This document shows, one piece after another, positions 10,944 through 19,849 of a stretch of DNA of 64,000 nt; the first letter of the stretch is position 1, and every line of letters begins with the position of its first letter. The translations under genes were made by a program, and so were the position numbers. The notes beneath the pieces were generated by a model. That model saw nothing but the letters and a program-made list of their open reading frames with translations. It did not search any database and was not told the DNA's origin. The DNA lies in the NCBI RefSeq assembly GCF_025200925.1, contig NZ_CP104174.1, positions 6,572,001 through 6,636,000 of the forward strand, in the 5' to 3' direction. This stretch comes from Bradyrhizobium sp. CB1015 (GTDB taxonomy: Bacteria > Pseudomonadota > Alphaproteobacteria > Rhizobiales > Xanthobacteraceae).

Positions 10944-11287
10944 CGTGTCTCCTCTGATTCGTTGCCGGTTGCATATTAGACCAACCGTTGAAGGCCTATA
11001 GCCTTCTGCACAGTTTTGTCGAGAAATTACGGGCTTTTCTGGCCTGCTGTGACAAAAAACCCTGCTTTTTAGCTACTTCCGGCGCGGAGGAAGCCTCGGG
11101 CAGCGGTTTTTGCCTTGTTTCAAAGGCCCGCACGACATCTTGCTAGAACTGATTCGCCGCTTTCGACAAGCGACGACCGGCCTCTTTGTGAAAGGAGGCG
11201 CGTGTTTCACCCTGAAAAATAAGGGTCGGATCGCAGGTCGCCGGTCTTCCTCCCCGTAAAAATGGGGAGAAAGTGAGGGGCGATTGG
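10944..11287. other. Intergenic region upstream of the HU gene
   Basis: About 340 bases between the HU gene and the thiolase stop. It contains an AT-rich TAATAT on the minus strand (10973-10978), about 30 bases before the HU start, plausible as a -10 element but without a clear -35. A small palindrome GAAGGCCTATAGCCTTC lies at 10990-11006. A hairpin CTCCCC-GTAAAAAT-GGGGAG near 11250-11270 lies just downstream of the thiolase stop and may help end that transcript. No gene is supported. Confidence 0.4.
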
Positions 11288-12520
11288 CTAGACGCGCTCG
11301 ATGATGATGGCGGGCGCCATGCCGCCGGCGGCGCACATCGTGACGAGACCGCGCTTGAGGTCGCGCCGTTCGAGCTCGTCCAGCACGGTGCCGATCAGGA
11401 TCGAGCCGGTGGCGCCGATCGGATGGCCGAGCGCAATCGAGCCGCCGTTGACGTTGACCTTGGCCCGGTCGAGCTTGAGGTCGCGGATATATTTTTCCGC
11501 CACCACCGCAAAGGCCTCGTTGATCTCGAACAGGTCGATGTCGTCGATGGTGAGACCCGCCTTGGCCAGCACCTTGCGCGTTGCCGGCACCGGCGCGTTC
11601 AGCATCAGGGTCGGCGAGTCCCCCATATTGGCCATCGCGACGACGCGGGCGCGGGCTTTAAGGCCGTGGGCCTTGGCGTAAGCGGGCGAGGCCAGCAGGA
11701 TCGCGGCAGCGCCGTCGACGACGCCGGAGGAGTTACCGGCGTGATGCACGAACTCGATCTTCAGATCAGGGTACTTTTGCAGGATCAGGCCGCGATAGGT
11801 CGTGCCCTTGTCGTCGAGCGCGTGGTCCGCGATCGCAGGAAATGCCGGCTTCAGGCTGCTGAGGCCTTCCATCGTGGTCTGCGGCCGCGGGTATTCTTCG
11901 TGGTCCAGCGCCAAGCTGCCGTCCTCGCGGTGGACCGGCACGAGGCTCTTCTTGAAGTGGCCGTTCGCGATCGCAAAGCCTGCGCGCTTCTGGCTCTCCA
12001 GCCCGAGCGCGTCGACGTCCCTTCGGGTGATGCCTTCCAGCGTCGCGATCGCATCGGCGCAGACGCCCTGATGCGACTGCGGATGCCGTGCCCGCAGGCG
12101 CAGATTGCCGCCGTCCATCATCATCGGGCCACCGCCGCGCCGTCCCTCCATCGACATCATCTCGCAGCCGCCGGCGATGACGAGATCCTCCGCACCCGCC
12201 ATGATCGAGCTAGCCGCCATGTTGACGCTGGTGATGCCGCTCCCGCAGAAGCGGTCGAGCGTCACCGCACTGGCGCGCACGTCGTAGCCGGCATCGAGCG
12301 CCGACATGCGGCCGAGATCGCCGCTTTGCGTTGCCACCTGCGCGCTGCAGCCCCAGACGATGTCGTCGACATCAGCGGTATCGATGCCGGTGCGGTCGGC
12401 AAGCGCGCGCAGCACGGTTGCCCCGAGCTGCTGCGGATGAATGCCCGACAGGGCTCCCTTGCCGGCCTTGCCGATGCCCCGCGGGGTCCGGCAGGCATCG
12501 ATGATCAGCGCGTCAGCCAT
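11288..12520 (-). CDS. Thiolase-family acetyl-CoA C-acyltransferase
   Basis: A 410-residue thiolase. The nucleophilic Cys sits in TLDRFCGSGITSVNMAA. The C-terminal catalytic pair is in NVNGGSIALGHPIGATG (His) and GLVTMCAAGGMAPAIIIERV (Cys). The N-terminal DACRTPRGIGKAGKGAL is typical. Such enzymes cleave 3-ketoacyl-CoA in beta-oxidation or condense acetyl-CoA. The single gene without a hydratase/dehydrogenase partner leaves the substrate open. Length around 410 is a little longer than PhaA (about 393) and fits broad fatty-acid or steroid thiolases. Confidence 0.9.
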   Translation of the reverse strand: MADALIIDACRTPRGIGKAGKGALSGIHPQQLGATVLRALADRTGIDTADVDDIVWGCSAQVATQSGDLGRMSALDAGYDVRASAVTLDRFCGSGITSVNMAASSIMAGAEDLVIAGGCEMMSMEGRRGGGPMMMDGGNLRLRARHPQSHQGVCADAIATLEGITRRDVDALGLESQKRAGFAIANGHFKKSLVPVHREDGSLALDHEEYPRPQTTMEGLSSLKPAFPAIADHALDDKGTTYRGLILQKYPDLKIEFVHHAGNSSGVVDGAAAILLASPAYAKAHGLKARARVVAMANMGDSPTLMLNAPVPATRKVLAKAGLTIDDIDLFEINEAFAVVAEKYIRDLKLDRAKVNVNGGSIALGHPIGATGSILIGTVLDELERRDLKRGLVTMCAAGGMAPAIIIERV

Positions 12521-12620
12521 TGGCGTCGTCCTCTTGTTTATGGGTGTTGAGGACGGTTTTGAATAAGGGGAAGAGTGGAGTCAATGCGCGGCGCTGCCCC
12601 TTCGCCTCTCCCCGCTTGCG

Positions 12621-12834
12621 GCAGGGCTATCGCATATGTTGACGTCTCCCTTGCGGCGCATCCTTCGAGACGCCCGCCTCCGGCGGGCCCTCAGGATGAG
12701 GACCGAGTGTGTGGCAGATGTTTTGGCAGGCGCCGCTGCCCGCTTAGCCTCACCCTGAGGGACCGCGCAGCGGTCGTCTCGAAGGGCGAGGCGTGCGTTC
12801 AGCTCTTTCAAGGAGCCATATGCGATAGCCCTGC
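12621..12834. repeat. MITE-like element, copy 1 (214 bp, 18-bp terminal inverted repeat)
   Basis: Ends are exact inverted repeats: GCAGGGCTATCGCATATG at the left and CATATGCGATAGCCCTGC at the right. The interior is itself largely palindromic (CATCCTTCGAGACG against CGTCTCGAAGGG). Flanks GCTTGCGG and GCGTGCGG look like an imperfect 8-bp target duplication. A second copy of 212 bp lies at 40688-40899. It encodes no protein. It sits in the space between the thiolase and GH1 genes and may affect their mRNA ends. Confidence 0.85.
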
Positions 12835-12858
12835 GCGTGCGGGGAGAGGCGAAGCGAA

Positions 12859-14319
12859 CTACGCCCCCGCTGCATTCTTCGCGATCACGTTGCGGTAGAA
12901 GCTGGCGCTGAGTTTCGGCGTGCGGACCTGGGTGTCGAAATTGACGTGATAGAGGCCAAAGCGCTTGTTGAGGCCGTACACCCACTCGAAATTGTCCATG
13001 AGGCTCCAGAGGAAATAGCCGCGCACCGGCACCCCTTCGTCGGTGGCGCGCTGGAGCTGGGCGAGATAGTTGCGCAAATACATGATGCGGTCGGTGTCAT
13101 AGATCTTGCCGTCGGGCGACACCACGTCGTCGCCGGAGGTGCCATTCTCGCTGATATAGATCGCATCCGTCTTCCAGATCTTCGCCGCCAGCTTCGGCAC
13201 CCAGTAGATCGTCTCGGGTCCGACGCGCAGCCAATCCGAATTCATGTGCGGGAACGATTTCGGGATCGGCAGCGGCTTGAAACCCGCGCCCTGGTCGGAC
13301 GCCACCACGTAGTTCTGCGGGGCGTAGATGTTGAGGCCGAGGAAGTCCACCGGCGAAGAGATGATCTTGAGCTCCGCATCGGTGTATTTCGGCGCGTTGG
13401 GCCCGGCGTATTTCAGGAAGGCGTCGGTATAGCGGCCCGTCATGATGACGTTGAGATAGCCGGCATTCATCTCTCGCAGCGCGATCTCCGCGGCGCGCAC
13501 GTTTTCCGGCGTGTCGAACGCAGGCGCACAGGCATCGATGTTCTCCGCCGGCCCCACCCTGGTGCCGCGGCGGCCATGGGCGCGCACCGCCTGCACCGCC
13601 AGCCCGTGCGCCAGCGCGCTGTTGTGCCTGATCTGGTTGACATCGGCTTGCGGCAGCTTCAATCCCGGCGCGTCGATGCCGATGCCGTAACCGAAATAGA
13701 CGAAGCGCCCGCTCTCGTTCAGCGTGAACACGTTCCTGACGCGGTCGGTGAGGTGCTCGGCGACATAGGCCGCGTAGTCACCGAAGATCTTGCAGGTCTC
13801 GGTCGAACGCCAGCCGCCGAAGCGATCCTCGAGCGGTTGGGGCAGATCCCAATGATAAAGGGTCAGCCACGGCTCGATGCCGTTTCTCAGAAGCTCGTCG
13901 ACGAGACGATTGTAGAAGTCGAGCCCTTTCGGATTGGGCTTGCCGTCGCCGTCGGGAAACACCCGCGGCCAGGCCACCGAGAAGCGATAGGCCTTGCAGC
14001 CGAGCTCCTTGATGAGGGCGATGTCCTCCTTGTAGCGGTGATAGTGCTCGTTGGCGCGGTCGCCGGTGGTGCCGTCCTCGATCTTGCCGGGGATGCGCAC
14101 GAACTTGTCCCAGATCGAGGCCCCTCGCCCGTCCTCGTCCACCGCACCCTCGACCTGATAGGACGAGGTCGCCGTGCCCCAGACGAAGCCCGCGGGAAAG
14201 CCGCTTCCATTGCGCGGCGGCCGTTCCGGCTTGGCCTCGACCACAAGGGGACTCGCAATCCCGGCTGCGGACAATCCCGCCAGCTTGGCAAACCGGCGGC
14301 GCGAGGTCCCCTCCGTCAT
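12859..14319 (-). CDS. Exported family GH1 glycosidase (beta-glucosidase type)
   Basis: A 486-residue glycoside hydrolase family 1 protein with a twin-arginine signal (TSRRRFAKLAGLSAAGIASP), so it is probably folded in the cytoplasm and exported by Tat. GH1 landmarks: FPAGFVWGTATSSYQVEGAVDEDG, YRFSVAWPRVFPDG, WLTLYHWDLPQPLEDRFGGW, the acid/base Glu in FTLNESGRF, and the nucleophile in IYISENGTSGDD. The near-universal NEP is NES here. The C-terminal WSLMDNFEWVYGLNKRFGLYHV is intact. The chosen ATG has GTGGAG upstream and opens the Tat signal; a longer frame upstream lacks support. Substrate is likely a beta-glucoside, possibly plant-derived. Confidence 0.88.
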   Translation of the reverse strand: MTEGTSRRRFAKLAGLSAAGIASPLVVEAKPERPPRNGSGFPAGFVWGTATSSYQVEGAVDEDGRGASIWDKFVRIPGKIEDGTTGDRANEHYHRYKEDIALIKELGCKAYRFSVAWPRVFPDGDGKPNPKGLDFYNRLVDELLRNGIEPWLTLYHWDLPQPLEDRFGGWRSTETCKIFGDYAAYVAEHLTDRVRNVFTLNESGRFVYFGYGIGIDAPGLKLPQADVNQIRHNSALAHGLAVQAVRAHGRRGTRVGPAENIDACAPAFDTPENVRAAEIALREMNAGYLNVIMTGRYTDAFLKYAGPNAPKYTDAELKIISSPVDFLGLNIYAPQNYVVASDQGAGFKPLPIPKSFPHMNSDWLRVGPETIYWVPKLAAKIWKTDAIYISENGTSGDDVVSPDGKIYDTDRIMYLRNYLAQLQRATDEGVPVRGYFLWSLMDNFEWVYGLNKRFGLYHVNFDTQVRTPKLSASFYRNVIAKNAAGA

Positions 14320-14477
14320 TGATGCTGCTCCACTTCTTTTCGTTTCGGGCCGGCACAATGAATAGTTCCGGGCGATTTGAGAAGCGGGTGCAGGAGGCCC
14401 CAGATCCGCCCCGTAGGCTCGGCAGCACAATGCCGTTCCCTTGCCGAGATGAACGCCTATTGAGTTCAGACCGGATT

Positions 14478-15431
14478 CTAGCGTCGGCCTGCTCCGCTTG
14501 AACCGACCACAATCTGCATCAGCCACGCGATGCCCGCGTCTTTCATGGCCGCTTTGGTCGCGATGGCCCGGATCGTATCCGGTTTGCGCGCGAAAGGCAG
14601 CTCGACAAACACGAGGCCGAAACGGCCGGCGTGCTGCTCCACCAGTCGGCGCGGCAATGCGGCGATCAGATCAGACCCGGAAAGCTGGGCAAGCGCCATC
14701 ATGAAATTCGGGACAGTCAAAGCGATGCGGCGTTCGAGGCCGCGCTTTGCCAACATCTCATCGACGAAACCGCGCGGTTCCCCACTGAGAGAGACCAGCA
14801 GGTGCTGTGATCGCGCGAACGCAGCATAGGTTGGCGCTTTTGCGAAGGGATGTCCCTTGCGCATGGCCAGCACGAACTCCTCCTCGTAAAGCCTGCGCGC
14901 CTCGAAACGCGGTGATACCGCCGGCAGCGGCAGCATTGCGATATCGAGCTCGCGTCGTTCGAGCATGTCTAGACTTTGCTGCCAAGGCTCTCCGATCGCG
15001 CCACCGCGCGGCCCAGGCATCAGGTGGATCAGCCCGATATCAATGTGGGGCGCCGCAGTCGCGATCGATTGCAACAGCGGACCGATTGCGGAGACCAGTA
15101 CGGCATCGGGAGCGCCAATCGTGAACCGACGGCCGCTTTGCTCCGGGTCGAACGGTGCGGCCGAGCCGATCAGCTGTTCGACGCGCGCGATGATCTCGGC
15201 CACCGGCTCTCCAAGCTCCAAGGCCCGTTCCGTCGGAACGACCCCCTTCGGGGTCCGCAAAAACAGCGGATCGTTCAGCAAAAGACGGAGCCGGCCAAGC
15301 GCATGGCTGACAGCCGACGGCGTCAGGCTCAGCCGAGCGGCTGCACGCCCGACATGGCGCTCTTCCAGGACCACGCGGAAGAGTACGAGGAGATTCAGAT
15401 CAATCCTGGATAGATCAATTTGGTTCAGCAT
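14478..15431 (-). CDS. LysR-family transcriptional regulator
   Basis: A 317-residue LysR regulator. The helix-turn-helix is LNLLVLFRVVLEERHVGRAAARLSLTPSAVSHALGRLRLLLNDPLFLRT, followed by a periplasmic-binding-type effector domain. It is divergent from a SnoaL-like gene whose start lies 79 bases away, the usual arrangement of a LysR regulator and its target. The N-terminal pattern (DLNLLVLF, LFLRTPKG) resembles NodD/PcpR-like subgroups, but nothing identifies the effector. Confidence 0.9.
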   Translation of the reverse strand: MLNQIDLSRIDLNLLVLFRVVLEERHVGRAAARLSLTPSAVSHALGRLRLLLNDPLFLRTPKGVVPTERALELGEPVAEIIARVEQLIGSAAPFDPEQSGRRFTIGAPDAVLVSAIGPLLQSIATAAPHIDIGLIHLMPGPRGGAIGEPWQQSLDMLERRELDIAMLPLPAVSPRFEARRLYEEEFVLAMRKGHPFAKAPTYAAFARSQHLLVSLSGEPRGFVDEMLAKRGLERRIALTVPNFMMALAQLSGSDLIAALPRRLVEQHAGRFGLVFVELPFARKPDTIRAIATKAAMKDAGIAWLMQIVVGSSGAGRR

Positions 15432-15510
15432 GTTGCTGAAATCATATCGCTGGATTCATTGGGATCAAGGCTTCATGCATTGGATTCGTCGTTCGATCAG
15501 GAGCTTAGAA

Positions 15511-16086
15511 ATGACCAAGAAATCGTCCGGACTGAACAGGCCGCCAAGCGAGCAGGAGAAGATTTCGCGGCGCTTGATGATGGCCGCTACCGCAGCAATT
15601 CCTCTGTCCGGTCAGCTTTCGGCCGATGCGGCCGCGGGGAGCGACGCGATAGCGGGTCTTGTCGAACGCGCCCGCGAGAAGAACGCCGCCTTCATGCGTG
15701 GCGATGTGGATCGCTGGTCCCAGCTTGTCCGCATCGCGCCCGATTTCACGCTGATGCAGCCCTTCGGCGGGCCTACGAGTCGCGGATTCGACGCTAGCCC
15801 CCAGCGTCTGGCTGCCCTATCGCGATACTTCAGGGAAGGCGAAACCGAACTCGAGGTTTTGCAAACTTATGCATCGGACGCGCTCGTCGCTCTCGTCATG
15901 GTCGAGCGCCAGCGCGCCGAAGTGGGCGGGTTGCCGGCTCAAGACTGGTCGCTGCGCGTGACCGAAGTCTACCGCAAGGACGGCACGGATTGGCAACTCG
16001 TGCACCGTCATGCCGATCCGCTGGTCCGAAGCATCAGCTTGAAACAGGCGGCGATACTCGCCCGGGGCTGGCCGGACGAAGAATGA
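15511..16086 (+). CDS. SnoaL/NTF2-like exported protein
   Basis: A 191-residue protein. The N-terminus KISRRLMMAATAAIPLSGQLSADAAAG reads as a Tat/Sec-type signal. The rest follows the NTF2-like fold used by SnoaL proteins: ERAREKNAAFMRGDVDRWSQLVRIAPDFTLMQPFGGPTSRGF, a central ELEVLQTYASDALVALVMVERQRAE strand pair, and a final WSLRVTEVYRKDGTDWQLVHRHADPLV. It may bind a small molecule or be a small hydratase or isomerase; no catalytic residue can be assigned. AGGAG lies seven bases before the ATG. The divergent LysR gene is its likely regulator. Confidence 0.75.
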   Translation: MTKKSSGLNRPPSEQEKISRRLMMAATAAIPLSGQLSADAAAGSDAIAGLVERAREKNAAFMRGDVDRWSQLVRIAPDFTLMQPFGGPTSRGFDASPQRLAALSRYFREGETELEVLQTYASDALVALVMVERQRAEVGGLPAQDWSLRVTEVYRKDGTDWQLVHRHADPLVRSISLKQAAILARGWPDEE

Positions 16087-16162
16087 CGAAGCGCCGCCGA
16101 TGAGCTTGGATTCGGAGCTGGCCGGCGGCCAGTCGATACGACAAGCGGTTTCGTCGCGATGT

Positions 16163-16570
16163 TCAGCGCGAGCGCTTCGGCAATTTCGGCAGCTTGTCGG
16201 GATTGAATGCCGGCATCTGCCCTGGTGGTTCAGGTGCGGGTGGCTGTTGTTCCGTGAGGATGAGCGTTCCGTGGAGGATCATGCCCGGCGCCTGAGGTGC
16301 CGTCGCGGTGTAGGTCGCGATCTTGCCAGGGCAGCTTCCTTCGATCGTCAGCGTCAGCTCATCATCGTTGCCGAACACGGTGGCGCGACCGTCGGTATGA
16401 CGCCTCGTCGACACGATGGCGGTGAAGCGATCGCCATCGACCTTGCAGGTGCCGTGATAGGTCATCAGGCTGTCACGGCCCCAGATCTGGCCGTCGGCGA
16501 CATGGACGATCCCGGTGCCCTGGTCGATCGGCGTCTTGTACCACGCCGCGTAGGTGCCGTCCTTCAGCAT
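16163..16570 (-). CDS. GrlR-like small regulator-type protein
   Basis: A 135-residue protein. The first 110 residues, beginning MLKDGTYAAWYKTPIDQGTG then IVHVADGQIWGRDSLMTYHG, follow the GrlR pattern known from the negative regulator of the enterobacterial LEE type III secretion system, a lipocalin-like beta barrel. The tail is Pro-rich (EQQPPAPEPPGQMPAFNPD). AGGGGAGG eight bases before the ATG fixes the start. No type III secretion genes are in this window, so a role in secretion is not implied. Similar proteins occur widely in Bradyrhizobium with unknown function. Confidence 0.6.
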   Translation of the reverse strand: MLKDGTYAAWYKTPIDQGTGIVHVADGQIWGRDSLMTYHGTCKVDGDRFTAIVSTRRHTDGRATVFGNDDELTLTIEGSCPGKIATYTATAPQAPGMILHGTLILTEQQPPAPEPPGQMPAFNPDKLPKLPKRSR

Positions 16571-16631
16571 GGGAGCAGCCTCCCCTGGAATTCCCACGCC
16601 GACAATTGGCATCATTAGCGCCAACAAACGG

Positions 16632-16799
16632 TTAATGACCGGGCCCGTGCCAATCCGGTCTTTCCTTACGCAGCTCGGCCTCGAGCTCCTCGATGATGCT
16701 GTGAAGCAGATGCACGGCAAGCGGGTCGGTCACCTCGCGTTCCAGATGCCGGTATCGCGCGATCAGGAATTCCTGCTCTCTCAACTGGTGCTCTGTCAT
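16632..16799 (-). CDS. Small charged helical protein
   Basis: A 55-residue protein (MTEHQLREQEFLIARYRHLE onward, with LHSIIEELEAELRKERPDWHGP) rich in Glu, Arg and Leu with heptad-like spacing, suggesting a short coiled coil. GGAGGG upstream supports the ATG. It precedes the GrlR-like gene on the same strand. No family recognised. Confidence 0.5.
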   Translation of the reverse strand: MTEHQLREQEFLIARYRHLEREVTDPLAVHLLHSIIEELEAELRKERPDWHGPGH

Positions 16800-17105
16800 C
16801 AGGCGGGCCCTCCGATACATCGACGCACAGACGACCAAGCAGTTTCGTTAAAGTTTTCAGATCATTTGCTATGGTTTCTGACCGGTTAAGAGGACCGCGC
16901 CGCCGACCTTCCCGCGGGCTTGCAACGATCGGCCGCCGCATCCAGCGTGCCTTTGTAAAACCGCGCGCTCGGCTGGAGCAGGATCAGGCAAACCAGAACC
17001 GTTTCAGGCAAGACCCGGAGCCTCGGCCCCGCATAGAACCCGCGCCAACCCGTGCAAGTACGGGCCCCTGATCTCAGGCAGCAGGCGATCGAAAGGAGCC
17101 ACGCA

Positions 17106-18065
17106 ATGACCGGGAGCACCGCATCCACGCACAAGCCCTCGCCCGACGGCCGGTCACCCGTCCCTGGCGCACAACCCGCCGACGTCGCGATTTCCGAGCG
17201 GCGCGCCGCCGGCTCGGAGATGGCGCGGGTGCTCAGAACCGAACCGACCCGCATGGCCTTGGACGCCTCCGGCGCCGGAATCGCGCACTGGAATCACGAC
17301 CCATTGCACGACGTCGTCGAGCCCATGAGCCACCACGTGATCATGGCGTATAACGGCGTGATACAGCGCATGGAGCGCCGGACGGGAAAATCGGTTTCAA
17401 TCGGGACGTTTCGCTCCGGAGTCGTGATCATCATTCCGGAGGGGTCGAGCTCCCGATGGGACATTCCGAAACCTGTCGATGTCGTTCAACTCTACCTTCC
17501 GAATGCGACACTGAAGCGCGTTGCCGGCGAAGCCGGAATCGCAGGGCCGACCGACCTGCTGGAGCGGACGGCGCACCCCGACCCCATTACATCGAGACTG
17601 CTGCTCAGCGCAGCGGATGCACTCGAAGGCAACGGGGTCCTGGATGCGCTGTTCCGGCATCAGGTGACGGATCTTCTCGCGACCCGCGTCCTGGCTGCGC
17701 ACGCAGGCACGCCGGCCACGTTCCAACCGGCCATGGGCGGGCTGTCGCCGAAGGTCCTGCTCCGCGCGATCGAACGATTACGCTCGGACGGCGACGCGGA
17801 CGTCTCGCTCGAAGCGCTGGCATCCGATGCCGGCCTCTCGCGCTTTCACTTCTGCCGCGCCTTCAAGGAAAGCACCGGGCTCTCGCCCCACGCCTGGCTG
17901 CGCCAACACCGGCTCGAGCAGGCCATGCACAAGCTGCGGGAGAGCGACGAGCCGATCGTCTCGATCGCTGCCGCGCTCGGCTATTCCTCGCAGACGGCGT
18001 TCGCGGCGGCATTCAGGAAGCTGACCGGCGAGACGCCGAGCGATTGGCGCAGGCGCATGCGTTAG
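17106..18065 (+). CDS. AraC-family transcriptional regulator
   Basis: A 319-residue regulator with the two-helix-turn-helix AraC domain at the C-terminus: VSLEALASDAGLSRFHFCRAFKESTGLSPHAWLRQHRLEQAM and PIVSIAAALGYSSQTAFAAAFRKLTGETPSDWRRRMR. The N-terminal part resembles no well-known sensor domain. AAAGGAG lies before the ATG. It is followed in the same direction by a broken alpha/beta-hydrolase, an NADH-dehydrogenase-like flavoprotein and a metallo-beta-lactamase-fold enzyme, which may be its regulon. Confidence 0.9.
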   Translation: MTGSTASTHKPSPDGRSPVPGAQPADVAISERRAAGSEMARVLRTEPTRMALDASGAGIAHWNHDPLHDVVEPMSHHVIMAYNGVIQRMERRTGKSVSIGTFRSGVVIIIPEGSSSRWDIPKPVDVVQLYLPNATLKRVAGEAGIAGPTDLLERTAHPDPITSRLLLSAADALEGNGVLDALFRHQVTDLLATRVLAAHAGTPATFQPAMGGLSPKVLLRAIERLRSDGDADVSLEALASDAGLSRFHFCRAFKESTGLSPHAWLRQHRLEQAMHKLRESDEPIVSIAAALGYSSQTAFAAAFRKLTGETPSDWRRRMR

Positions 18066-18159
18066 CAGCAATCGCTCGATAGCGACAGCAATCGCGCTGG
18101 GGCAGCGGCACGCCCGATCGGTTAGATCATGATCATGTCCAATCTCACGACGGAGACAG

Positions 18160-18438
18160 ATGATGATCTGGAAAGATGTCGTCCAGCGGCTGGCAGCCAT
18201 TTCATCACGCAAGGGTGTCGCGGCCGCAATCGTGTACGGCCTTTCGCTGACGGTCCGCTTCACTTCAGCCGCAGGTGACGAGGCGGACATACGACGCACC
18301 GATCCGGCGATGTCTGTCGTGACCGGAGACGGCCCCCGCCTTGCCTATCAGGACTGGGGCCGCAAGCCCGCGCCCTCCATCGTTTCTCGTCAGGGCTGGT
18401 CGCAGAGCTCCCAGTCGCCCGGCTGCCCCCTCCATTAA
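18160..18438 (+). pseudogene. Truncated alpha/beta-hydrolase remnant
   Basis: The frame starts with a good ribosome binding site (GGAGACAG) and an N-terminal hydrophobic stretch. It then reads SVVTGDGPRLAYQDWG and APSIVSRQGWSQSS, which is the opening of a chloroperoxidase-like alpha/beta hydrolase (normally TKDGTRLAYKDWG followed by VVFSHGWPLSS). It stops after 92 codons, long before the nucleophile elbow, Asp and catalytic His. No continuation is visible in other frames before the next gene, so most of the gene has been deleted. Intact hydrolases of this type are about 275-330 residues. Confidence 0.6.
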
Positions 18439-18560
18439 GCGCCCAAAAGTCCGCTTCAACCCCTCGCGCCGTTGCTGACCGCAACAGAGCCTGCCGCGAA
18501 CCCGTCGCGGCGGCGGCAACGCGCCTCGTGTCCAGGAAGATCAACCAGAGGAGACCATCA

Positions 18561-19766
18561 ATGCGACTAGTCATCATCGGCGCCGGCTTCGCCGGCATGT
18601 ATGCCGCTCTTTCCGCTGCCCGCCTGCGCGACATCCAGGGAGTCTCGCCCGATCAACTCGAGATCGCGCTGGTCGCGCCCGCGCCGACGCTGGTCGTCCG
18701 CCCGCGGCTGTACGAACAACATCCCGAAACCTTGACGGCACCGTTGCTCGACGTGCTCAAGGCGATCGACGTCACCTATGTTCAGGGCAGCGTCGACACG
18801 GTGGAAACCCAATCCCGCATGGTGAGGATCGCCACGGCCAAGGGCACCAAGAAGATGCTCTCTTACGATCGCCTCGTGGTCGCCACCGGCAGCCGGCTGT
18901 TCCGCCCGAACATTCCGGGTCTTGCCGAGCACGGCTTCAGCGTCGATTCGCTCGACGATGCGATTGCGCTCGACAGGCACCTGCATGGCCTCGCCAAGCG
19001 GCCGGCCGTGAACGGACGCGACACGGTCGTCGTCGCCGGCGGCGGCTTCACCGGCATCGAGGCGGCCACCGAAATGCCGGCGCGGCTTCGCGCCATCCTC
19101 GGCCCGGATGCCAAGACCCGCGTCATCATCGTCGAGCGAAACAGCGCGATTGCACCCGACATGGGCGAAGGTCCGCGGCCGGTCATCGAGAGCGCCCTCC
19201 ACAAGCTCGGCGTGGAAACCCGCCTCGGCGCCGGGGTGGCCTCGCTCGACGCGTCCGGCGTGACCTTGTCCAACGGTGAGCACATCGAAACCGAGACAGT
19301 GATCTGGGCTGCGGGGATTCGCGCGGCTCCTTTGACGGCGCAGATTCCCGCCGAGCGCGACAATTTCGGCCGGTTGCTGGTCGACCCCTGTTTGCGGGTG
19401 CCAGGCGTCGAGGGCGTCTTCGCAACCGGCGATGCGGCCCGTGCCGCCTGCGACGACGAGGGCAATTACGCGCTGATGTCGTGCCAGCACGCCACGCGGA
19501 TGGGCGCCTTTGCGGGCAACAATGCCGCCGCCGAGCTGCTCGGCGCTCCGACCAGGCCGTACCACCAGAGGGCCTACGTCACCTGTCTCGATCTCGGCGA
19601 AGCCGGCGCAGTGTTCACGCGCGGGTGGGAGCGCAAGGTCGAGATGGTCGGCGACGTCGCCAAGAAGACGAAGCGGGAGATCAACACCGTCTGGATCTAT
19701 CCGCCGAAGGCCGAACGCGCTGCCGCGCTCGCCTCGGCCGATCCGGAACGCGTGACCAGCCTCTAA
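18561..19766 (+). CDS. FAD-dependent pyridine nucleotide oxidoreductase (NDH-2-like)
   Basis: A 401-residue flavoprotein. It begins with the FAD dinucleotide fold RLVIIGAGFAGMYAALSAAR, has ATG near SYDRLVVATGSRLFRP, a second NAD(P)H fold TVVVAGGGFTGIEAATEMPARL, and the FAD-binding EGVFATGDAARAACD. This order matches type II NADH dehydrogenases and related NADH:quinone oxidoreductases. The absence of an obvious C-terminal membrane helix suggests a soluble or peripheral enzyme. GAGGAG lies eight bases upstream of the ATG. It probably forms a unit with the downstream metallo-hydrolase gene. Confidence 0.85.
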   Translation: MRLVIIGAGFAGMYAALSAARLRDIQGVSPDQLEIALVAPAPTLVVRPRLYEQHPETLTAPLLDVLKAIDVTYVQGSVDTVETQSRMVRIATAKGTKKMLSYDRLVVATGSRLFRPNIPGLAEHGFSVDSLDDAIALDRHLHGLAKRPAVNGRDTVVVAGGGFTGIEAATEMPARLRAILGPDAKTRVIIVERNSAIAPDMGEGPRPVIESALHKLGVETRLGAGVASLDASGVTLSNGEHIETETVIWAAGIRAAPLTAQIPAERDNFGRLLVDPCLRVPGVEGVFATGDAARAACDDEGNYALMSCQHATRMGAFAGNNAAAELLGAPTRPYHQRAYVTCLDLGEAGAVFTRGWERKVEMVGDVAKKTKREINTVWIYPPKAERAAALASADPERVTSL

Positions 19767-19849
19767 CGCACGACGCCATGACGGCCGCGCTCCCTGGCTG
19801 CGCGGCCTGATCAACAAGATCAGCCAGCAGCATGAAACAGGAGAACAAT

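Noticed and set aside
16163..16570. Evidence for a type III secretion system
   Set aside because: A GrlR-like domain alone is not enough; no secretion apparatus genes occur in the window.
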